From positions 1 through 64,000 of the forward strand of contig JANOBM010000122.1 of NCBI GenBank assembly GCA_031411655.1: a stretch of 64,000 nt of DNA, written 5' to 3'. The stretch is from UBA6163 sp031411655. Lineage in GTDB: Bacteria; Planctomycetota; Planctomycetia; Pirellulales; Pirellulaceae. Of the stretch, positions 1 through 9,797 are shown piece by piece (position 1 is the stretch's first letter; each line of letters begins with the position of its first letter). The notes under the pieces were generated by a model. It was not told the origin of the DNA. It saw only the letters and a list, made by a program, of their open reading frames with translations, and ran no database searches. Both the position numbers and the translations under genes were made by a program.

Positions 1-1901
1 GGCATTTCTATATCGCGGTAGAGCGTTCCCAATCCGATCATGTCCAACTGCTCATGGACCAGGGGAGCAATCCGAATCGGTATATCAACGTCTTCACAAG
101 CGTATGCAGAGATCTTGTCGAGTGGCACTTGATCCATCGTGATTTGGTTTTTGCCACTACCAATCAACGATTGAATCGTCGTTGTGTTATGACCCAGGTA
201 ACGCTCCGATAAGTCATCGAGCGTATGATTGCGGCGCCCTGGGTGGAGCAGATAGTCTGCGACCATCGTATCGGTTTGAAGACCATGGACGGCCGAACCA
301 GCAGAACGGAGTACGACCACATCGAACTTCAGGTTCTGGCCAATCTTCGCGATACGAGCGTCCTCGAAAATTGGACGTAATCGTTCGATGACCGCTGACT
401 GGTCCAAGGAGGGTTCTCCAAGCGGTGAGCGAATGGCAATGTAGGCCGCCGATTCGGGTTGCCAGGCAATCGAAATGCCTACAAGATCGCATCCTCGCGC
501 ATCGGTCCCCGTCGTTTCAGTATCAATCGCGATTGCCTTTGCCCCACAAAGTCGATCGACAAGTGAATCGAGGGCGTTGATGTCCACGATCGTTTCGTAG
601 CTGGTGTTCCATTCGCGTGGAACAACACTCGAAACGGGAGCCGAAACGCCACGATCCCGACCCACTGTTGAAGTTTCGACCGTTGAGTATGCCGAGGAAC
701 GTTCCTCAGAGACTTGGCCAGACCATTCGGCGACGCGAGCTTTAAGCCGCCGAAAACCAAATTGATCAAGCATCGAGGCAAGTCGTGGGTGGTCAGCGAC
801 CATTCGCGAGCGACTCCAGGGCGCTGAGCCCGGCACATCTTCGCGAAGCTTCACTAATTGGCGACTTAGCAATGCTCGCTCGCGGCCCGACTTCAAATTC
901 TCTTTGCGTTTCGCACCCGCGACCGAATCGGCATTATCAAGGATGGAATCGAGAGTATCGAATTGATTTAACAATTGACATGCGATCTTTGGACCAATCA
1001 ACGGGATACCAGGAACGTTATCAACCGGATCGCCGACCAAGGACTGATAGTCCACGACCTGCTCCGGCCGAATCCCCCAGTCATCAAGCAATTCTTGGCG
1101 CCCCATCTCGACGTCACGTCGAATGTTGTAAAGCCGAACGCGATCGGTAATCAATTGGCGGCAGTCCTTGTCGCTCGTGACGATCAGACATTTGCCTCCT
1201 GCCAAATCGACTTGTTTACTGACCGTTGCCAAAATGTCATCCGCCTCAAAACCTGGACGCTCCATGATTCCAATGCCCAACGCATCGATGGCAATTCGAA
1301 TCAGCGGAATCTGCTGCCGCAGTTCATCGGGCATCGATTCGCGATGCGCCTTGTATTGATCGTACAACTCGTTGCGAAAGGTGATCTCACTAAGGTCAAA
1401 GGCACAGATGATATAGTCAGGTGATTTACGTCGGATGAGTTCGAGCATGTCGCCAATGAATCCGTGGACCGTTGATACCGGAAGTCCAGTTGGACTCGTC
1501 ATCGGTGGCAGCGCATGGAACAACTGATAAATCAACGAATGGGAATCGACCAGGACGACCAATTTGCCCTCTAGTGAAGGGACCGTTTCTTCGGCACATG
1601 GATGCACCGTTAGGTCAAGCGTTTCGCAACTTGGCGTCAGTTGTTCCACGGTCTGTGTGATCGGGGCGCTGCGCGGCGACGATGTTGGCGCGGCTGTCGG
1701 AGACTTTTCTACAGGGGCATCTGAGACATCGGATGCGTTTGAAAGCGGCACATTGACGGGCGAAGACCCATCCTCCCCGACCACGCTTGGGGGGGAAGAC
1801 GGAAGGGTGTCGTCCGATTCAAAGCCCACGAAACTTAATTGGCTTGACGCATCTCCCCCAATCCTGGAGTGCTTTCGGTTGGGATTATTCTGTTTTGACA
1901 T
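1..1901 (-). CDS. polA: DNA polymerase I, N-terminal two thirds (runs off the left edge)
   Basis: The reverse-strand frame is open from an ATG at 1901 to the window edge (633 codons), so the polymerase domain lies outside. Residues 1-112 are a low-complexity Ser/Pro/Asp-rich extension. The 5'-3' exonuclease domain follows, with LVDSH near residue 117, FEADD near 215, TSDKD and the helix-hairpin-helix stretch GDPVDNVPGIP. The proofreading domain keeps its acidic motifs: DTET at 460-463, an N-x-K-FD motif, and YACEDVD near the edge. The enzyme fills gaps and removes RNA primers in replication and excision repair. Intact proofreading residues suggest an active 3'-5' exonuclease, as in E. coli and unlike many Gram-positive Pol I proteins. 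The identification is firm; the exact start within the odd N-terminal tail is less sure. Confidence 0.93.
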   Translation of the reverse strand, partial: MSKQNNPNRKHSRIGGDASSQLSFVGFESDDTLPSSPPSVVGEDGSSPVNVPLSNASDVSDAPVEKSPTAAPTSSPRSAPITQTVEQLTPSCETLDLTVHPCAEETVPSLEGKLVVLVDSHSLIYQLFHALPPMTSPTGLPVSTVHGFIGDMLELIRRKSPDYIICAFDLSEITFRNELYDQYKAHRESMPDELRQQIPLIRIAIDALGIGIMERPGFEADDILATVSKQVDLAGGKCLIVTSDKDCRQLITDRVRLYNIRRDVEMGRQELLDDWGIRPEQVVDYQSLVGDPVDNVPGIPLIGPKIACQLLNQFDTLDSILDNADSVAGAKRKENLKSGRERALLSRQLVKLREDVPGSAPWSRSRMVADHPRLASMLDQFGFRRLKARVAEWSGQVSEERSSAYSTVETSTVGRDRGVSAPVSSVVPREWNTSYETIVDINALDSLVDRLCGAKAIAIDTETTGTDARGCDLVGISIAWQPESAAYIAIRSPLGEPSLDQSAVIERLRPIFEDARIAKIGQNLKFDVVVLRSAGSAVHGLQTDTMVADYLLHPGRRNHTLDDLSERYLGHNTTTIQSLIGSGKNQITMDQVPLDKISAYACEDVDIPIRIAPLVHEQLDMIGLGTLYRDIEM

Positions 1902-2150
1902 ATTAAAAAATCCTGGCAAATGGCCATGCCAACCGCTATAGTCGGACAAATGGCGCCATTAGCAGTTGGTTTTTCTCGCCAGAGCGGTGGAAAATTAGCG
2001 TGCGGTAAATAGAGTGGTGGTTCGGCGGCAGCCTTGCCAGCCCCCGGCAGTCGGTTCCACCGGGCTAAACGCTGTCTGCGCATGGGCCGGGTTAGGCATT
2101 TTCGCACGGACTTTTCTGGTCGTTCGGTTAGTCATTCAGGACGTTTCGAC

Positions 2151-3629
2151 ATGGTTGCACGTGATGATTCGGTGATCCGCGGTAGTTTGATCGCATCACT
2201 GATTTTCCTAGTTCTATCGCTCGCGCTAAATTTTTTCTTTTGGCGATGGGGGAATGTCCAGTCACTGGAAATCGAGCGAGCGAGCACGCAACTTGCTAAT
2301 GCGAACGATGCACTCCGCAAAAAGACAAGCCAAGCTGACCTGATGAAGGCGATGCTTGGCGTGGGTGAAGTGACCGAAGCCAACTTCCAGGTTTTACGAG
2401 AATCCGTCGGTGGCGACGCCGAGATGGAAGCAATCGAGCAACGCTTTGTTCAGGACATGGCTTACTTCGGACCAGAAGTCGATCCTTCCAACCGAAACTA
2501 TCCGGCTCTTCCCGAATTCCTTGTCAATGCGATTCGCGATCGGAATGACCAATACGGGAAGGCCATCCAAGAAGCAACCACCATTCGCACCCAGGCCGAC
2601 AGCGATGTGAACAACGCAAGGAAAGCGCAAACCGAAGCCGAGCAAAACCGCGACAACGCATTGACGAAGCTCGAAAAAGCGAACGCAGAGTTCACGGAAG
2701 ACCGTGATAAAATGAAGAAGACCGGGGAGGAGATGAAGGATAGCCTGAACAAGACGACAGGTGACTTCCAGAAGTTTCGTAAGGTCGCGCTGGATGAAAA
2801 GAATAAGTTAAGTGCCGAAACCACATCGCTCAAAAGTACTATCGAAAATCAAAGACAGGAGCTCAATCGACTTCGTAGCGATCGCTTTGAAACGGTGCAA
2901 GGCGAGATCACCTACGTCGTTCCTCGAGGCGAATTGGTGCTGATCAATCTTGGGAGTGCTGACGCACTGCGTGCAGGCGTTCAGTTCGGCGTTATCGCCG
3001 CCGAAGAAATCAACCTCCAAGATGCACCGGTCAAAGCGACGATTGAGGTCGTCAAGGTGCTCAACGCGAATTCCTCTCAGGCCCGTGTGATTGGTGCCCC
3101 TTCCTACCGAAACCCGCTCATTGCTGGCGACAAAATCTATTCTCCATTCTGGGCCCCTGGTCGTAAGGTTCGTATCGCGTTGGCCGGCGAAATCGATATC
3201 GATGGCGATGGTCGAAGCGACGTTGATCAATTGCGTTCGATGATTGAGCTAGCCGGAGCTGAGGTCGCGGCCGTGATCACCGAATCGGGCAGTATCGAGG
3301 GAACGCTCGATTCGAGCGTGCGATTTCTCGTTGTCGGTGAGCAGCCAGACGTGGCGGGAAACGCAAGCGTTGCCGACGATGAGTCGAAGGCGGCACTGGT
3401 GGCGAAGCTCGGTCAAATCAAGGCAATGGCCACGGAACAAGGTGTGACGGTGATTCCGGGATGGAAACTACAGGCATACCTCAAGACGATTAACGACTCG
3501 GTTACAACGCCCTTAGGTTCTGCCGTTCGCGGAGAAGACTTCCCACCGGAAGAGGCAAGAGGACTAAATGGACGAGACACGCAGTCCGTTCTTCCAGAAA
3601 TCTATCGTAAACAGGTCGACGGTCAGTAA
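2151..3629 (+). CDS. membrane-anchored coiled-coil protein of unknown function
   Basis: The chosen ATG at 2151 has an AGGA Shine-Dalgarno nine bases upstream; the frame extends to 2034 but without a better start. The 492-residue product has one hydrophobic helix near residues 9-31. A long Lys/Glu/Ala-rich heptad region to about residue 250 looks like a coiled coil. A compact C-terminal part (about 255-420) contains VPRGELVLINLGSAD and a later stretch, RKVRIALAGEIDIDGDG, that could be a small alpha/beta fold. Such a layout fits a single-pass protein whose rod and globular head sit in the periplasm. I do not recognise a named family. It is divergent from polA, with about 250 bases between the starts. 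Confidence 0.8.
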   Translation: MVARDDSVIRGSLIASLIFLVLSLALNFFFWRWGNVQSLEIERASTQLANANDALRKKTSQADLMKAMLGVGEVTEANFQVLRESVGGDAEMEAIEQRFVQDMAYFGPEVDPSNRNYPALPEFLVNAIRDRNDQYGKAIQEATTIRTQADSDVNNARKAQTEAEQNRDNALTKLEKANAEFTEDRDKMKKTGEEMKDSLNKTTGDFQKFRKVALDEKNKLSAETTSLKSTIENQRQELNRLRSDRFETVQGEITYVVPRGELVLINLGSADALRAGVQFGVIAAEEINLQDAPVKATIEVVKVLNANSSQARVIGAPSYRNPLIAGDKIYSPFWAPGRKVRIALAGEIDIDGDGRSDVDQLRSMIELAGAEVAAVITESGSIEGTLDSSVRFLVVGEQPDVAGNASVADDESKAALVAKLGQIKAMATEQGVTVIPGWKLQAYLKTINDSVTTPLGSAVRGEDFPPEEARGLNGRDTQSVLPEIYRKQVDGQ

Positions 3630-3657
3630 CTCTGCTTTGTAGCAAGGATGCACCGAG

Positions 3658-4935
3658 TTGCGGGACTTCAACACTGCCCCACGACGCATAAGAATCGCTC
3701 AGCAACTCGGCATCGAGTTGCCTGAGCGGTTTGTTCTTGACGATCGTCCCTGGCATGTTGTCGTCAGTAGTCGCTTAGGAAGGAACCTTATCGGCCGCCA
3801 TGCGGACCTCGCCGTCCTTCGTCGTTTTATCGAGCAGGCGGTCGCGCGAAACGATCAAGTCGCTATTGTCCATGGCACCGCTTCTGAACCGTGGTGCTCG
3901 CGCGCTGCCCAACTACTTCAAATCGAACCGGTACGACTCTTCTGCAACGATGGATCCGTAGCGGCGAGTAAGACTCGCCACGAGCCCATTTGGCAGCCGC
4001 TCCAAACACCAACTTCCGTTTGTCGCGATACGGTGGCAATACAGCTTGCGGACCGAGTGGATGCCACTTTCGTTCGCCCCGGTGGAACCATCTTCAGACT
4101 TCTCGAGCAGCGGATTGCAAGTGAACCACCAGGCTTAGCTCCATCAGTGCAGGTTGCCGTTACGTCTTACAATCAGACGGTCGCTCAGGATTTGATAAAG
4201 CGAGGTGCAATTGGTTATTGGTCGCCAATTCAAACCCGAGCGGTCAGATGGATGGATGAAGGAGATGAGGCGACGAACCCGCCCCACGCCACTAAAGTGC
4301 TAGAGTCTCTTACTCAAACGCCTGATCGCTGGCTCGTTCATTCCACTCGTGGGCGATCGGGGCCATGGCCAGGACAATCGCTACAGCAGTTCTACGATTG
4401 GCTCCTCATGTCTTCTCCTACCATCGAGAATTCCACTCCGCTGGATACACTTACGCACATCATTAAGCAACGTCGCTTGATTGGCTCACATCAAACCACT
4501 TCGTGTAAGACGTCAGTGGTTTGTTTCTCTGGACTCCCACTCATGCAGTGGCTTTGTCGCCGCGCATTTCGGCCGCATCTAGGGCGATGGGATGCGGAGC
4601 CCTTTGGAATCGCAGTCCGGCGAGATGCAGCCGAACGGCTAGGATGTCGCCCCGTCATCTACGGCGACCAATCAACCTTAGCAACTGTTTCGCAAAGTGA
4701 TAGATGGAGATTCCAAGCAGCTGGCAAAACTTTTGATTGGACAAGTGAACACGAGTGGCGATGCCCGAGTCCCGTCGATTTAACGGATTTTGCCGCTGAC
4801 GAAGTTGCAGTATTCGTCCAAGATCCAATCCATTTCTCAGCTGTTTCCGAATCACCTTGGCCGGTTGTTGCCGTCTCTTCCATGGCCACCCACTCTGCGG
4901 AAGACGCAGTGTCAAATCGGACAAGCTCCAAATAG
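3658..4935 (+). CDS. unrecognised protein, C-terminal part resembling DUF2971/AbiGi-type proteins
   Basis: This 425-residue protein starts at TTG 3658, which has AAGGA at 3644-3648. The next upstream in-frame codons run into a TAG at 3640. I recognise no full-length family. The N-terminal half (about 50-110) reads like an alpha/beta domain. The C-terminal third has VVCFSGLPLMQW, then GIAVRRDAAERLGCRPVIYG near 312-336, then WTSEHEWR near 361-368. A set-back VxFxGxPL, an RPViYg and a W-x-x-E-x-EWR motif in that order recall the DUF2971 and AbiGi groups, but this is a motif impression and not a search result. The gene follows the coiled-coil gene by 28 bases and could share its transcript. Confidence 0.65.
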   Translation: MRDFNTAPRRIRIAQQLGIELPERFVLDDRPWHVVVSSRLGRNLIGRHADLAVLRRFIEQAVARNDQVAIVHGTASEPWCSRAAQLLQIEPVRLFCNDGSVAASKTRHEPIWQPLQTPTSVCRDTVAIQLADRVDATFVRPGGTIFRLLEQRIASEPPGLAPSVQVAVTSYNQTVAQDLIKRGAIGYWSPIQTRAVRWMDEGDEATNPPHATKVLESLTQTPDRWLVHSTRGRSGPWPGQSLQQFYDWLLMSSPTIENSTPLDTLTHIIKQRRLIGSHQTTSCKTSVVCFSGLPLMQWLCRRAFRPHLGRWDAEPFGIAVRRDAAERLGCRPVIYGDQSTLATVSQSDRWRFQAAGKTFDWTSEHEWRCPSPVDLTDFAADEVAVFVQDPIHFSAVSESPWPVVAVSSMATHSAEDAVSNRTSSK

Positions 4936-4990
4936 CAGGGGGCTCACAGGTCGTGAACCACTTGCCCTGCGATGGATGCTTTCTAAGTGG

Positions 4991-4996
4991 TATAAT
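4991..4996 (+). promoter_or_regulatory. possible -10 box of the nadA promoter
   Basis: A perfect TATAAT lies 40 bases before the nadA ATG, just after the end of the preceding gene. No good -35 hexamer sits at the usual 17-base spacing (a TTGCCC is 23 bases upstream), so this is only suggestive. Confidence 0.3.
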
Positions 4997-5035
4997 CGGG
5001 AAACAGATTTCACACCGCGAACGTTCTGTATCGAG

Positions 5036-6190
5036 ATGAGCGCTTCTTCCATGCCACATACGTCCACCACCGCCAATCCGTTTCCGCTTGCTCCCTATAA
5101 GACGGCACCTGCTGGCGACTTGGCCCTTCGTATCGAAGCAGTTCGTCGCTCGATGGGCAATCGTTTGATGATCCTTGGGCATCATTACCAACAAGATGAG
5201 GTCATCGAACACTCCGACCTAAGAGGTGACAGCTACCAACTCAGCCGGATGGCAGCGGATAGCGAGACTTGTGAAGCGATTGTTTTTTGCGGCGTTCACT
5301 TCATGGCCGAAACCGCGGACATCCTTGCCAATCGACCCGAAACGGTCGTTCAGCGAAGTGGGCGGCGTGTCACCGTTGTACTGCCTGACTTAGCTGCAGG
5401 CTGCTCCATGGCAGACATGGCGGCCATTAATCAAGTCGAAGCTGCCTGGGCGGATATGGGAGAAGTGATCGACACCGAGCGAGTCATCCCCGTCACGTAC
5501 ATCAATAGTGCCGCAAGCCTCAAGGCGTTCTGCGGCAGACATGGCGGTATCGTCTGCACCAGTAGCAACGCTCGCGCAGTTCTCGAATGGGCGTTCCAGC
5601 GTGGCGATCGAGTCTTCTTTTTTCCCGATCAGCATTTGGGTAGGAACACAGCGCTAAGGATGCAAATTTCGCCTGAACAAATGCCGGTTTGGGATCCCTA
5701 CCAACTAGAGCTTGGTGGAAACACGGAAGCGGCCCTGAAGCAAAGTCGTGTAATCCTTTGGAAAGGGCATTGCAGCGTTCACCAAATGTTTCGTCCCGAG
5801 CACGTAGCTCAATTCCGTGACAAGCACCCCGGAATCAAGATCCTCGTTCATCCGGAATGCCCCCGTGAAGTCAACGATATTGCGGATATCTCAGGTAGCA
5901 CCGGAAAAATCATCCAAACCGTTCGCGATAGCCCCGCCGGGACCAAGTGGGCGATTGGGACCGAGCTTCACTTGGTTAATCGACTCAAGGCCGAACACCC
6001 TGAACAGGAAATATACTTTCTGAGCCCTGTCGTCTGTATGTGTGCAACCATGTACCGCATCGACTTACCACACCTTTGCTGGAGCCTGGAAAACTTGGAA
6101 GCGGGGCACCCGGTAAACGTCATCGAAGTCGACCCTGAGGTTTCCCGGTGGAGTCTTGTGGCGCTCGAACGAATGCTCGCGGTAAAATGA
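5036..6190 (+). CDS. nadA: quinolinate synthase
   Basis: The 384-residue enzyme condenses iminoaspartate with dihydroxyacetone phosphate to quinolinate in de novo NAD synthesis, using a 4Fe-4S cluster. The signature stretches are all present: LGHHYQQDEV near the start, AGCSMADM, CTSSNA, FFPDQHLG, GHCSVHQMF, HPECPREV and CMCATM. The Cys residues in AGCSM, GHCSV and the final CMCATM region match the three cluster ligands of the family. The frame is open back to 4790, but that would overlap the previous gene by about 145 bases and lacks homology, so ATG 5036 is preferred. No nadB or nadC lies nearby. Confidence 0.95.
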   Translation: MSASSMPHTSTTANPFPLAPYKTAPAGDLALRIEAVRRSMGNRLMILGHHYQQDEVIEHSDLRGDSYQLSRMAADSETCEAIVFCGVHFMAETADILANRPETVVQRSGRRVTVVLPDLAAGCSMADMAAINQVEAAWADMGEVIDTERVIPVTYINSAASLKAFCGRHGGIVCTSSNARAVLEWAFQRGDRVFFFPDQHLGRNTALRMQISPEQMPVWDPYQLELGGNTEAALKQSRVILWKGHCSVHQMFRPEHVAQFRDKHPGIKILVHPECPREVNDIADISGSTGKIIQTVRDSPAGTKWAIGTELHLVNRLKAEHPEQEIYFLSPVVCMCATMYRIDLPHLCWSLENLEAGHPVNVIEVDPEVSRWSLVALERMLAVK

Positions 6191-6284
6191 AAGCTGACCA
6201 GTTGATGGGATTTTATGGTTCCATGGGTTAGAATGGTGCTCCCGCACCGTCGCAAGCCACGCCGCTCGAAGGACCCACCTAGCC

Positions 6285-9200
6285 ATGCTGCTCGTTCGCC
6301 TTATTACGCTATTTGCTCTCACGGCTGCGACCACATGCTGCCTCAGTCGATCCCTGGCAGCTGACGTCGACTTTGCTCGTGAAATCAAGCCGATCCTATC
6401 GAATCGTTGTTTCTTTTGTCATGGTCCTGACCCTGCCGAACGACAGGGAGGGGACAATGGCTTGCGATTGGATCAACGAGAGGGTGCGACCGAAGATCTC
6501 GGCGGCCGCTTCGCGATCGTTCCCGGCGATTTGGAACACAGCGGTTTAGTCGAGCGAGTGCTTTCAACCGATCCCGATTCAGTCATGCCTCCGCCCGAAA
6601 GCGGACACAAGTTGACGTCCCACGAAATCGATCTACTGAAGCGATGGGTTGAGCAGGGAGCTCACTACTCCGATCACTGGAGCTATGTTCGTCCCATCCG
6701 TCCGCAGCTCCCTATCGTCAAAGCAGTCCATTGGCCTCGGAACGAAATCGATCACTTCATTCTTTCAAGATTGGAGCAAGAAGGCCTTTCGCCCACGGAA
6801 GCCGCGGATCGATCTTCGCTCATTCGAAGAGTCACGCTTGACCTCACCGGATTGCCACCATCCATTGCGGATGTAGACGAATATTTCGCCGACACGAGCG
6901 ATTCAGCGTACGAAAACCTTGTCGATCGCCTGCTTCAACGCAAGTCCTTCGGTGAACATTGGGCAAGACAATGGCTCGATCTGGCTCGGTACGCTGACTC
7001 TGCGGGCTACGCCGACGATCCGATTCGCACCATTTGGCTCTACCGTGATTACGTGATCGATGCGCTGAATGCGAACAAGCCGTTCGATCAATTCACAATC
7101 GAACAAATCGCTGGCGACCTCCTCCCAAATCCCACCGACCAGCAGATGATTGCAACCGCTTTTCATCGAAACACGCTAACCAATAGCGAAGGTGGGACAA
7201 ACGATGAGGAGTTCCGCAATGCTGCGATCATCGATCGGGTCAACACGACGTTCGCTGTATGGATGGGAACGACGATGGCATGCGCTCAATGCCACACGCA
7301 CAAGTTTGATCCCATCACCCAGGAAGAGTATTTCAAGGTCTTCGCGATCTTCAATAACACGGCCGACATGGACCAGCGGGACGAGTCACCGCTATTGTCG
7401 GTCTACACACACGATCAACAGCGCCAACGTGCGGCTTTCGAAGAGGAGTTAGCACAACTCAAGGGTGTTACGAATCAAGAAACTCCGGAGCTTGTGGCAT
7501 CGCAAAAGAAATGGGAATCGGAGTTCCCGGTATCACTTGCCTGGCAAAACATTACCCCGACTGAAGTCAGCTCTCAGGCAGGAAGCAATGTCGTTATCAC
7601 GGATGAGTACGTTGACGTGGTTGGAGGACCTGACACGGATACTTACACCGTCAATCTTCCACTTCCTGCGGGCCCACTCCGCGCCTTGCAACTAGAAACG
7701 TTGACAAACGATGCTTTGCCGCATCATGGTCCTGGCCATGGGGGCGGCAATTTTGTCATCACTAGCGTCCGCGGAACCATCTCACCGCCAGAGGATTCCA
7801 CCGTCATTGGACGCTATGTTCGGATCGAGATCCCAGGACCACAAAAGATCCTCTCGTTAGCTGAGGTTCAACTTTTCCAAGGCACCGAAAACATTGCACC
7901 CAAGGGAGAGGCTTCACAAAGTTCAACCGGATTCGCGGGTCCCGCCAATCTTGCGATTGACGGCAATACCGACGGTCAATACATGATTGCGAAATCAACA
8001 ACCCATACGGAGACATCCGATAATCCCTGGTGGGAAATTGACCTAAAGTTTCCCCAGGCAGTCGATCGTATGATCATCTGGAATCGGACCGATGAGGGAA
8101 CGATCGACCGGCTTACCAATTTTCATGTGACGCTTCTGGACGAAGCCCGAAAACCGGTGTGGCAAGAGACGATTGTGGAAGCGCCTCGCCCCAGTCGAGA
8201 GCTTTCGCTAAGCGGACCGCGTTCCATTGCTTTCACCCAGGCATTCGCTGACTTCAGCCAACCCGGTTTTGACGCCGCTTCGGTCCTGCTGAATACCGAT
8301 CCGAAGTCAAAGGGTTGGGCGGTTGGCGGCGCAGTTGGCCAAGCCCATCACTTGATTCTATTGGCGGAAACTGCCATCGACTGCAAAGCGAACAGCCGAC
8401 TTAGCCTTACCATTGAGCAAGCGTCTCAACATGCGAAACACACTCTCGGTCGATTTAGAATTTCACTTACTGGCGAAGATCGCGCCGACGCGTGGGTAAA
8501 GACCCCGGCACCCGTGATCGACGCACTTGTGATATTCGGTCCCGAAAGAACCGATGCGCAGAGGAATACGATCGCTGAGTATTATCGATCGATCGCACCT
8601 GAGCTTGCTCCGTCGCGCATGCGGATCGCGGAACTTGAGAAATTGCTCACCGACCTGAAGCCGGTAACGGTGCCGGTGATGCGGGAACTTCCTGAAGGTC
8701 AGCGCCGTGTGACTAAAATCCAGGTGCGAGGTAACTTCATGAATCTTGGAGACACCGTGGAACCTGGGACGCCAGTGGCGTTCCCGCCAATGAAAAATGC
8801 GAGTACCGCAAACCGACTCGCTTTCGCGCATTGGCTTGTCGACGAGGCGAATCCGCTGACTGCCCGTGTGATCGCCAATCGATATTGGGAGCGATTGTTT
8901 GGCATCGGCCTAGTGCCCACTAGCGAAGATTTCGGTTCGCAAGGAGAGTTGCCATCGCACCCTGAGTTGCTCGATTGGCTAGCAACCGAACTGGTTCGCT
9001 TGAAGTGGGACACCAAGGCGTTTATCAAGACACTTGTGATGTCTGCAGCCTATCGCCAAGCTTCGAAAGCAAACTTGGACTCCTACGAACGCGATCCCGA
9101 TAATCGTCTGGTGGCCCGCGGCCCGCGGTCACGTCTGACCGCAGAAACGATTCGCGACCAAGCCCTTGCGGTCAGTGGACTGATGAGTGCGAAGCTCTTT

Positions 9201-9752
9201 GGCCCACCGGTAAACCCTCCGCAGCCTGCAACCGGACTGAACGCCGCGTTTGGAAGTGGGATCGACTGGCAAACAAGCATGGGTGAAGACCGATATCGAA
9301 GAGCCTTGTATACCGCTTGGCGACGCTCCAATCCATATCCGTCCATGACAACCTTTGACGCGCCCAATCGAGAGGTCTGTACGATCCGACGAAGTCGATC
9401 CAATACGCCGCTGCAAGCCCTCGTCACCTTAAACGACCCTGTCTTCATGGAAGCTTCTCAAGCATTAGCGCGCCGCATGCTCCGCGAAGCGGGAAACCAG
9501 ACAGAAGCGAGAGTCGAATACGGCTTTAAGCTGTGTTTGTCACGATCTGCCAAACCGGAGGAACTCAAGCGGCTTACCGAGATGTTCGAAACCGTTAGGC
9601 AAGAGTTCGTGCAAAAACCAGGTGAAGCCCTCAAGCTTGCCACCGATCCGCTCGGCCCGCTGCCGGAATCCGTCGATGCAGTAGAACTGGCAGCGTGGAC
9701 AACGGTGGCAAACGTCTTACTCAATCTCGATGAAACATTGATGCCTCGCTAA
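6285..9752 (+). CDS. secreted PSCyt1-DUF1549-discoidin-DUF1553 protein
   Basis: A 1155-residue exported protein of a class typical of planctomycetes. A signal peptide covers about residues 1-25. The planctomycete cytochrome c domain has its haem motif CFFCH near residue 45. DUF1549 spans about 150-350 and includes CAQCHTHKFDP near 332. A region near 508-635 with the pattern of an F5/8 type C (discoidin) carbohydrate-binding domain precedes DUF1553 (about 840-1120, with ANRYWERLFG). AAGGAC ten bases before the ATG is a plausible ribosome site. The DUF1501 gene follows 45 bases later, the usual pairing. The pair is often linked to breakdown of complex polysaccharides, but the reaction is not established. 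The family call is firm, the function is inferred. Confidence 0.92.
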   Translation: MLLVRLITLFALTAATTCCLSRSLAADVDFAREIKPILSNRCFFCHGPDPAERQGGDNGLRLDQREGATEDLGGRFAIVPGDLEHSGLVERVLSTDPDSVMPPPESGHKLTSHEIDLLKRWVEQGAHYSDHWSYVRPIRPQLPIVKAVHWPRNEIDHFILSRLEQEGLSPTEAADRSSLIRRVTLDLTGLPPSIADVDEYFADTSDSAYENLVDRLLQRKSFGEHWARQWLDLARYADSAGYADDPIRTIWLYRDYVIDALNANKPFDQFTIEQIAGDLLPNPTDQQMIATAFHRNTLTNSEGGTNDEEFRNAAIIDRVNTTFAVWMGTTMACAQCHTHKFDPITQEEYFKVFAIFNNTADMDQRDESPLLSVYTHDQQRQRAAFEEELAQLKGVTNQETPELVASQKKWESEFPVSLAWQNITPTEVSSQAGSNVVITDEYVDVVGGPDTDTYTVNLPLPAGPLRALQLETLTNDALPHHGPGHGGGNFVITSVRGTISPPEDSTVIGRYVRIEIPGPQKILSLAEVQLFQGTENIAPKGEASQSSTGFAGPANLAIDGNTDGQYMIAKSTTHTETSDNPWWEIDLKFPQAVDRMIIWNRTDEGTIDRLTNFHVTLLDEARKPVWQETIVEAPRPSRELSLSGPRSIAFTQAFADFSQPGFDAASVLLNTDPKSKGWAVGGAVGQAHHLILLAETAIDCKANSRLSLTIEQASQHAKHTLGRFRISLTGEDRADAWVKTPAPVIDALVIFGPERTDAQRNTIAEYYRSIAPELAPSRMRIAELEKLLTDLKPVTVPVMRELPEGQRRVTKIQVRGNFMNLGDTVEPGTPVAFPPMKNASTANRLAFAHWLVDEANPLTARVIANRYWERLFGIGLVPTSEDFGSQGELPSHPELLDWLATELVRLKWDTKAFIKTLVMSAAYRQASKANLDSYERDPDNRLVARGPRSRLTAETIRDQALAVSGLMSAKLFGPPVNPPQPATGLNAAFGSGIDWQTSMGEDRYRRALYTAWRRSNPYPSMTTFDAPNREVCTIRRSRSNTPLQALVTLNDPVFMEASQALARRMLREAGNQTEARVEYGFKLCLSRSAKPEELKRLTEMFETVRQEFVQKPGEALKLATDPLGPLPESVDAVELAAWTTVANVLLNLDETLMPR

Positions 9753-9797
9753 CCATGCGTAGATAGTTGTAGCTCTAGTACCGAACCCATCGACCCA

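Noticed and set aside
4655..5212. 185-codon reverse frame
   Set aside because: It crosses two forward genes and has no motif or ribosome site.
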